Shown in pieces: positions 1 through 4,302 of a stretch of 7,244 nucleotides of DNA. Under the pieces are notes generated by a model. It had not been told where the DNA came from, ran no database searches, and worked only from the letters and a program-made list of their open reading frames with translations. Source of the stretch: Lysobacteraceae bacterium (GTDB lineage: Bacteria; Pseudomonadota; Gammaproteobacteria; Xanthomonadales; Xanthomonadaceae); assembly GCA_028293685.1 (NCBI GenBank), contig JAQGOI010000168.1:1-7244 (forward strand). Reading direction: 5' to 3'. The position numbers and the translations under genes were made by a program. Positions within the stretch are counted from its first letter, which is position 1, and each line of letters opens with the position of its first letter.

Positions 1-966
1 CGTCCAGTCGACGTGGAATTTCCACAGGTTCAGCGAATTGGAACCGAAGTTCACCAGGACATTCGGTGCGCCGGCCGGCGGTGCGGTGGCGCCATCCAGA
101 TCGGCCGGAAGCACGCCACCGTAGCTGGTCGACAGCTGGTAGCACTGCTGCGTCGCAGCGGCGCCGGTTAGCATCTTCGCGCGATCGTAGGCGCAGAGTT
201 TGGCGCCGGCGAAGCTGTTGCCGTTGAACATGTTGAAGGTCGTGTAATACGCGTCCGGCCAAACCCCCATCTTCGGATAGTCGGGGAAGACGCTGCCGTA
301 GTTAAACGCATACAACCAGTAACCGCCGGTGGCATCGCTGGTCTTGGAGACCGCAACGCACTGGTAGTAAGGCGCGGCCGTGACGGCGAACTGCGAGATC
401 ACCCAGCGGTTCGCGGCCTTGTCGTAGACGACGACGGCATCGCCATCGTTGTCGGCTTCGCACGGCCCGCCGAAACCGCGCCAGACGGTGTTGGTGGGCA
501 CAGGGCCGTACGTGACCTGCTTGGTGGCCTTGTCGAAGAAGGCCAAGCTGGTGTTCACGACCTGTACGTACTGCGTCGCGCCGACCGCGCCGACCGTATC
601 CGGCGGTGCGCTGGTCACATTGAAGCCGCCGGCCGGACCGGTGAACCCGACGCCGACGCCCGGCACGGCCGTGCCCAGTACCGGTGCGGCCGTCGAAGGA
701 GCCGTGCCCTGCACTGCGCGATCTGCGTGGTCACCTTGTGTATCCACCCGCGGCAGTCGCCGTACCGCATGTTCTTTCGGCGGCTTGGTCAGATCGGCCG
801 GGTTGTAAGGCGCATGGCGCAGCGAGGTCAATTGACCATGGCGTGCGGTCGTGACGGTCGGATGGCCGTTGCCAGCCGCGATCGCCGAGGACATTCCGGC
901 GATGCCGATGGCGATGGCCACGACCAAGGGCGACAGCAGCGCCCGGTTGGAAGACTGAACCAGCAT
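1..966 (-). CDS. Secreted protein of unknown function, N-terminal 322 residues (partial)
   Basis: An open frame runs from the ATG at 966 down to base 1 without a stop, so the C-terminus lies outside the window. The start is well supported: AAAGGAG (973-979 read on the minus strand) lies 6 bases upstream. Residues 1-31 look like a Sec signal peptide: R8, then a hydrophobic core (about 10-24), then a small-residue cleavage site near SAIA|AGN. Residues 32-115 are a low-complexity Pro/Ala/Thr/Gly-rich linker. From about 118 a compact domain begins, with TSAPPDTVGAVG (118-129), YVQVVNTS (133-140), YGPVPTNTVWRGFGGPCEAD (153-172), DGDAVVVYD (174-182), RWVISQFAV (187-195), YYQCVAVS (200-207), FPDYPKMGVWPDAYY (227-241) and CAYDRAKML (258-266). 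The pattern of short repeated strands with Asp, Gly and aromatic residues suggests a beta-propeller-like extracellular domain. I recall similar proteins annotated only as hypothetical in several bacterial groups. Four cysteines (169, 203, 258, 275) could form disulfides after export. Substrate and role are unknown. Confidence 0.85.
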   Translation of the reverse strand, partial: MLVQSSNRALLSPLVVAIAIGIAGMSSAIAAGNGHPTVTTARHGQLTSLRHAPYNPADLTKPPKEHAVRRLPRVDTQGDHADRAVQGTAPSTAAPVLGTAVPGVGVGFTGPAGGFNVTSAPPDTVGAVGATQYVQVVNTSLAFFDKATKQVTYGPVPTNTVWRGFGGPCEADNDGDAVVVYDKAANRWVISQFAVTAAPYYQCVAVSKTSDATGGYWLYAFNYGSVFPDYPKMGVWPDAYYTTFNMFNGNSFAGAKLCAYDRAKMLTGAAATQQCYQLSTSYGGVLPADLDGATAPPAGAPNVLVNFGSNSLNLWKFHVDWT

Positions 967-972
967 AAAGTG

Positions 973-979
973 CTCCTTT
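973..979 (-). promoter_or_regulatory. Ribosome-binding site of the secreted protein gene
   Basis: On the minus strand the sequence reads AAAGGAG, 6 bases before the ATG at 966. It is the strongest Shine-Dalgarno match in the window and fixes the start of the partial gene. No clear -35/-10 pair could be picked for this gene in the bases further upstream. Confidence 0.75.
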
Positions 980-1280
980 CGCGAACGGTTGAGGAGGGCG
1001 CGGAGTGGCAGGGGTCCGCGGGGGCAGCGACACGTGGAATGACCTGCTGACCTGATTCCCGCAGCAGAACTTGCGCAGCAATCATTGGCCCGGCCGCGTT
1101 AACCTTTTGTTTCCGCTGGGGCTGAATCCTTCAGCGCAACAGCCAACTGGCGATCGGCACGCTCGCCTTTGGAGGGCCGCCAGCTAACGCCTCATCGCGG
1201 TCGTCGCTCGGTAGGCCTGTGCGGCGGGCGATTGCCGGGGCGACCCAATGATCGGCACGCCGGCATCGCCCTTTCCGACG

Positions 1281-1292
1281 GATCCCAGGATC
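1281..1292. repeat. Short palindrome, 5-bp arms
   Basis: GATCC and GATCC in inverted orientation surround a 2-base spacer (GATCCCAGGATC). It is the first of several inverted repeats between 1281 and 1399. Short perfect palindromes are common by chance, so no function is assigned. Confidence 0.35.
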
Positions 1293-1301
1293 GAGGGAGG
1301 C

Positions 1302-1316
1302 TGCCCAACAGGGGCA
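1302..1316. repeat. Small inverted repeat, 5-bp arms
   Basis: TGCCC (1302-1306) and GGGCA (1312-1316) are perfectly complementary around a 5-base loop. A further pair, GAGGGA (1293-1298) and TCCCTC (1333-1338), could enclose it as an outer stem. No T-run follows on the plus strand, so it is not an intrinsic terminator. Confidence 0.35.
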
Positions 1317-1338
1317 CGCCGCAGCGGATCGTTCCCTC

Positions 1339-1369
1339 ATTGGCCCTCAAGCGCAGAGCGAGGGCCGGT
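1339..1369. repeat. Inverted repeat, 7-bp perfect core, upstream of the sulfotransferase
   Basis: GGCCCTC (1342-1348) and GAGGGCC (1360-1366) pair perfectly around an 11-base loop. The stem extends to 10 pairs (1339-1348 with 1360-1369) if two G-T wobbles are allowed. It is the strongest stem-loop candidate in the gene-free region and ends about 35 bases before the ATG at 1405. No U-tract follows in either direction, so it is not a classical terminator. It could be a leader RNA structure, a protein site or chance. Confidence 0.4.
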
Positions 1370-1381
1370 CGGCGTGCTAGG

Positions 1382-1399
1382 TTCCGCCCTTTGCGGGAA
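1382..1399 (+). promoter_or_regulatory. Possible weak ribosome-binding site in a small hairpin
   Basis: GGGAA (1395-1399) lies 5 bases before ATG 1405. It overlaps the right arm of a small stem formed by TTCCGC (1382-1387) and GCGGGAA (1393-1399, one bulged G) around the loop CCTTT. If 1405 is the true start, the site could be partly hidden in the messenger. If translation begins at 1441, this hairpin is just leader sequence. Confidence 0.3.
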
Positions 1400-1404
1400 T
1401 TCGA

Positions 1405-3003
1405 ATGGCCGGCAGCAGCGGACAGTTATCCACGGAACGCATGACTGGACCCGAACTCTGGGAAGCAGCACAGAAGCAGGTCCTGCAGGGACACACCGAT
1501 GCCGCGCGCGCTTCGCTCGAAGCGCTCCTGGCGAAGCATCCCGGACAAGTCGGGGCACGCATGCTTCTGGCTGCCGTCATTCTCGAGAAGGGCAAGGTCC
1601 GAGGGGCGACGGAGCAGATGAAGCTGGCCGCTGCCGGTCTGTCCCAGGACGAAATGCTCGTCGCCCGCGTGGCCCAAGGGCTTTCCAGGCTCGGCGAAAT
1701 CAATGCTGCACGCGCCTGCCTGATGCATCCGGCTGTTGCGCGTACGCGTTCCGGACCGGCGTTGACGGCGATCGGACACGTGTACCAGGGTCTGGGACTG
1801 CAGATGCAGGCACTTCAACTCATGGATCGGGCGCGCGCAACCGGATACGACAATCCGGACTTCCGCTATTTCCGGGCATTGCAGCTGCAGTTCAACGGGA
1901 ATCTGGAGCAAGCCGAAATCGAGATGGAAAGCTGCCTCCGACTCGGACCGACCTTTGGGCGCGCTTCGCTGTCGCTGGCCCGCATCCGCAGGCAGACGGC
2001 CGCCTCCAACCATGTCGACTTCATCCGGTCGCGCCTGTCCGCAGTTCCGAAGGGTAGCGAAGACCACGCCGCATTCGAATTTGCCCTGTACAAGGAGTTG
2101 GAGGACCTCGGACAGCTGGATGAAGCCTGGGCTGCACTGGAGCGCGGCAATGCTGTCATGGCCTCCCGCCTCCCCTACGATCCGGCCGCCGAGGAGGCGC
2201 TGTTCGACGACATCATCCGCCGCTTCGACACCGATTTTCTGTCACGGCCTGCGCAGCAACCGGAAGGGCCCACGCCCATTTTCATTGTCGGCATGCCGCG
2301 CTCAGGCACGACGCTGCTGGAACGCATTCTTGGCAACCATTCGATGGTTCGTTCCGCCGGTGAATTGTCCGACCTGCCGCGCCAGCTGCGCTGGGTCGCC
2401 GACCGGCACGGGCATCCGCCTCTCGATCACGCACTTCTCCGGGACGTGCCTTCCCTGGATTTCGCGCTACTGGGTCGACGTTATCTGGAGCAGAGCCAGT
2501 GGCGCGCCGAAGGGCGGCCTTTCTACGTGGATAAGTTGCCCCCGAATTTCATGCTGGTCGGTTGCATCCGGCGCGCCCTTCCGCACGCCAAGGTCATCCA
2601 CATGACCCGCGACCCGATGGACCTGTGCTTCTCCAACTACCGCGCGATGTTCGGCGACGCGTATGGGTATTCCTACGATATCGCCCGCCTCGCCCACCAC
2701 CACGCGCAATACACGCGACTGATGACGCATTGGCGGGAAACGATGCCGGAATTCATTCTCGACTTGCCGTATGCCGATCTCGTCACACGGACCGAGGAGA
2801 CGTGTAGTCGTCTATTCGATTTCTGCGGCTTGTCAGCAGAAGCCGGCGGCCTTGACCATACGTCCAACGAAACCAGCGTGGCGACCCTGAGCAGCGCGCA
2901 GGTGCGGCAACCAATCCATGCGCGCGGCCTGGGTGAGTGGCGTCGTTTCGAGCGTCAGTTGCAGCCGTTGAGCGGGTTATTGAGCCCCTCCGCGGGGAGC
3001 TGA
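1405..3003 (+). CDS. TPR-repeat sulfotransferase (Sulfotransfer_3-like)
   Basis: The predicted protein has 532 residues. Positions 14-245 are helical TPR-like repeats, with A/L/G patterns such as TDAARASLEALLAKHP (31-46) and NLEQAEIEMESCLRLGP (166-182). The C-terminal half, from about 290, is a PAPS-dependent sulfotransferase domain. The 5'-phosphosulfate loop is IFIVGMPRSGTTLLERIL (292-309). GEL (319-321) follows it, and E320 sits where tyrosylprotein sulfotransferases carry their catalytic Glu. DKLPPNF (376-382) comes next, then the 3'-phosphate-binding segment HMTRDPMDLCFSNY (399-412, with R402 and S410), and a C-terminal QVRQPI...GEW segment (499-512). The family transfers sulfate from PAPS to a hydroxyl group, and the TPR part probably recruits the acceptor; the acceptor is unknown. 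No signal peptide is visible, so it should be cytosolic. The start is uncertain: ATG 1405 has GGGAA 5 bases upstream, while ATG 1441 (MTGPELWEAA) gives the N-terminus I would expect of relatives but has a weak site. Confidence 0.92.
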   Translation: MAGSSGQLSTERMTGPELWEAAQKQVLQGHTDAARASLEALLAKHPGQVGARMLLAAVILEKGKVRGATEQMKLAAAGLSQDEMLVARVAQGLSRLGEINAARACLMHPAVARTRSGPALTAIGHVYQGLGLQMQALQLMDRARATGYDNPDFRYFRALQLQFNGNLEQAEIEMESCLRLGPTFGRASLSLARIRRQTAASNHVDFIRSRLSAVPKGSEDHAAFEFALYKELEDLGQLDEAWAALERGNAVMASRLPYDPAAEEALFDDIIRRFDTDFLSRPAQQPEGPTPIFIVGMPRSGTTLLERILGNHSMVRSAGELSDLPRQLRWVADRHGHPPLDHALLRDVPSLDFALLGRRYLEQSQWRAEGRPFYVDKLPPNFMLVGCIRRALPHAKVIHMTRDPMDLCFSNYRAMFGDAYGYSYDIARLAHHHAQYTRLMTHWRETMPEFILDLPYADLVTRTEETCSRLFDFCGLSAEAGGLDHTSNETSVATLSSAQVRQPIHARGLGEWRRFERQLQPLSGLLSPSAGS

Positions 3004-3066
3004 GCTGATGCTTTGAAGGTTGTTGCTGATGCCTGCGTCGTCTTCCCGTAGCTGACCAGCGATTGA
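3004..3066. other. Convergent intergenic gap without a visible terminator
   Basis: The 63 bases between the stops of the sulfotransferase (plus) and apbC (minus) contain an 8-bp direct repeat, GCTGATGC (3004-3011 and 3025-3032), and a 4-bp inverted repeat, GCTGACCAGC (3051-3060). Neither forms a stem followed by a T-run. Termination here is either Rho-dependent or occurs inside the facing gene. Confidence 0.5.
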
Positions 3067-4152
3067 TCATTCACCCATCAGGGATGAGGCGATTGGCATC
3101 GGAGCACGAGGGCGGCTGGCAAGCATTGCGGCCAGACGAAGGGCCGTCTCCCGATAGCACGCGGCGGCACTGGATTCCGGTGCGTAGGCAACGATCGGAA
3201 CGCCGTGGTCGCCCTGCTCGCGAATGGCCTGTTGCAGCGGCAAGCTGCCCAGCAGCGGTACGCCGTACTGCTCCGCCATGCGCCGGGCGCCGCCTTCTCC
3301 AAACAGGTGCTCGACGTGACCGCATTGGCCGCAGACGTGCACGGCCATGTTCTCGATCAGGCCCAGCACCGGAACCTGTACCTTCTCGAACATCCGCAGC
3401 GCCTTGCGCGCATCCATGGTCGCGACTTCCTGCGGCGTGGTGACGATCACGGCACCCGCCACCGGGATCTTCTGCGCCAGCGTCAGCTGGATATCGCCCG
3501 TCCCCGGCGGCAGGTCCACGATCAGGTAGTCGAGCCCGCCCGTATCACTGCCCCAAAGTGTTTGCGTGAGCAGCTGGGTGAGTGCGGAGGTTGCCATGGG
3601 TCCACGCCAGATCATCGGCGTGTCCTGCTCGACCATCAATCCGATCGACATGGCCTCGATGCCGAAGGCACGCATGGGCTCGATCATCTTGCCGTAGGGG
3701 CTGTCCGGTCGCCCCGACAACCCGAGCATCGTCGGAACGCTGGGGCCGTACACATCCGCATCGAGCAGACCCACGCGCGCACCTTCTCCAGCCAGCGCGA
3801 GGGCCAGGTTGACGGCCGTCGTCGACTTGCCGACGCCTCCCTTGCCTGAACCCACGGCAATGATGTTGCGCACCTGCGGGAGGGGCGATACGCCCGGTTG
3901 CGGTGCATGGACTGCGATCCGCCAGGTCATCTCCAGGCTCGCAAGCTCCAACCCATTGGCTGACAGCACGGCCGCAACGGCTTCACGGGTCGACGCAGCG
4001 GCGCCCGGCCCCTGCGGAAATCCCAGGGTCAATGCGACAGCCGCCCGACTGCCGTCGACAGCCACCTTGGCGCGGGCCTGCGTGGCACCAAGACTCATGC
4101 CGATGTGGCCTGGGACGGCGAGCAAAAGCGCACTCTCGATTGAGTCATTCAC
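3067..4152 (-). CDS. apbC: Iron-sulfur cluster carrier ATPase ApbC/Mrp
   Basis: The protein has 361 residues, a normal length for bacterial Mrp/ApbC. Residues 1-90 form a diverged MIP18/DUF59-type domain (LGATQARAKVAV...LTLGFP). The P-loop ATPase follows: deviant Walker A GSGKGGVGKSTT (101-112) with the signature K104 and K109, DADVYGPSVP (131-140), RGPMATSALTQLL (183-195), Walker B-like YLIVDLPPGTGD (209-220) and ENMAVHVCGQCG (267-278). C274 and C277 form the CxxC motif that holds the bridging [4Fe-4S] cluster in the homodimer. Known family members bind and pass on iron-sulfur clusters in the cytosol. The start is GTG at 4152, with AGGAAGA (4163-4169, minus strand) 10 bases upstream; an ATG nearby at 4148 is out of frame. 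The gene converges on the sulfotransferase and diverges from the TonB receptor. No sign of decay is seen. Confidence 0.95.
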   Translation of the reverse strand: MNDSIESALLLAVPGHIGMSLGATQARAKVAVDGSRAAVALTLGFPQGPGAAASTREAVAAVLSANGLELASLEMTWRIAVHAPQPGVSPLPQVRNIIAVGSGKGGVGKSTTAVNLALALAGEGARVGLLDADVYGPSVPTMLGLSGRPDSPYGKMIEPMRAFGIEAMSIGLMVEQDTPMIWRGPMATSALTQLLTQTLWGSDTGGLDYLIVDLPPGTGDIQLTLAQKIPVAGAVIVTTPQEVATMDARKALRMFEKVQVPVLGLIENMAVHVCGQCGHVEHLFGEGGARRMAEQYGVPLLGSLPLQQAIREQGDHGVPIVAYAPESSAAACYRETALRLAAMLASRPRAPMPIASSLMGE

Positions 4153-4162
4153 CTGAACGAAA

Positions 4163-4169
4163 TCTTCCT
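4163..4169 (-). promoter_or_regulatory. Ribosome-binding site supporting the GTG start of apbC
   Basis: AGGAAGA on the minus strand lies 10 bases upstream of the GTG at 4152. Spacing is a little long but acceptable. The next in-frame ATG is codon 19, which would cut into the conserved-looking N-terminal domain, so GTG is preferred. Confidence 0.5.
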
Positions 4170-4180
4170 ATAGAGGGGGT

Positions 4181-4208
4181 GTGACAATCTCGTTAACACC
4201 ATGTTAAT
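4181..4208 (+). promoter_or_regulatory. Candidate sigma-70 promoter of the TonB receptor gene
   Basis: GTGACA (4181-4186) matches the -35 consensus at five of six bases. After a 16-base spacer, GTTAAT (4203-4208) matches the -10 consensus at four of six. This would start transcription near 4215 and give a leader of about 88 bases. The boxes were picked by eye from an AT-richer patch in GC-rich DNA. The patch lies between divergent genes, which supports a promoter here. Confidence 0.4.
4193..4207. promoter_or_regulatory. Perfect dyad TTAACA-CCA-TGTTAA, possible operator
   Basis: The two 6-bp arms are exact inverted copies around a 3-base centre. The dyad covers most of the spacer and the -10 box of the candidate receptor promoter and lies just upstream of apbC on the other strand. 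A repressor dimer bound here would block RNA polymerase at the receptor gene. The regulator is not identified in this window. Confidence 0.45.
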
Positions 4209-4260
4209 GTGCGGGGGTCGGCTGAAATGCATCCGGTCCGGCACTGAACGCACGTCTAGC

Positions 4261-4273
4261 GCCGGCTTCCGGC
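4261..4273 (+). repeat. Small hairpin in the receptor leader
   Basis: GCCGG (4261-4265) and CCGGC (4269-4273) pair around a 3-base loop, 30 bases before the start codon of the receptor gene. It has no following T-run. It could affect leader stability but is short enough to be chance in GC-rich sequence. Confidence 0.3.
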
Positions 4274-4290
4274 TCCAACCATCCGTACGC

Positions 4291-4295
4291 AGGGG
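4291..4295 (+). promoter_or_regulatory. Ribosome-binding site of the TonB receptor gene
   Basis: AGGGG lies 7 bases before the ATG at 4303. It agrees with the signal peptide beginning directly at this ATG. Confidence 0.6.
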
Positions 4296-4302
4296 TTGAA
4301 TA

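Larger units (their letters stand above)
980..1404. other. Gene-free region between divergent genes
   Basis: About 425 bp separate the ribosome-binding site of the secreted protein (minus strand) from the first possible start of the sulfotransferase (plus strand). Short open frames exist on both strands, for example 69 codons on the minus strand at 1131-1340. None has a good ribosome-binding site or a recognisable domain, and I regard them as chance frames in GC-rich DNA. The region must hold the promoters of both flanking genes, but no convincing sigma-70 boxes were found by eye. The right part, from about 1281, contains several inverted repeats, listed separately. Confidence 0.6.

Noticed and set aside
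1098..1103. GTTAAC upstream of the secreted protein gene, also present at 4192-4197 in the receptor promoter region.
   Set aside because: About one copy of this 6-mer is expected by chance in a window of this size and composition. The perfect dyad at 4193-4207 is not repeated near 1098.
1131..1340. A 69-codon minus-strand frame in the gene-free region, containing LDPGIRRKGR, which resembles translated intergenic repeats.
   Set aside because: No ribosome-binding site and no domain. The resemblance to repeat-derived peptides comes from a short GATCC palindrome and is too weak to call a repeat family.
1426..1434. TTATCCACG, an 8 of 9 match to a DnaA box.
   Set aside because: It is a single copy with no neighbouring boxes or AT-rich unwinding region and no dnaA, dnaN or rep gene. 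One match is expected by chance.
1426..2067. A 213-codon minus-strand frame and a 269-codon plus-strand frame (1248-2057) overlapping the sulfotransferase.
   Set aside because: Both overlap the TPR part of a clear gene in another frame, are rich in Arg/Gly/Ser and show no family motif.
2985..3003. A CCCC/GGGG stem at the very end of the sulfotransferase as a terminator.
   Set aside because: The stem is only four pairs, lies inside the coding sequence and lacks a T-run.
3205..3849. A 214-codon plus-strand open frame opposite apbC.
   Set aside because: It is antisense to the conserved ATPase domain. Its Arg/His-rich sequence has no domain and no good ribosome-binding site was seen.
4169..4196. 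A minus-strand promoter for apbC: TTAACG (4191-4196), 16-base spacer, TCTATA (4169-4174).
   Set aside because: The -10 box would overlap the only ribosome-binding site of apbC, so a transcript from it would start downstream of that site. It may still be used if apbC is translated without a leader, but support is too weak to list.
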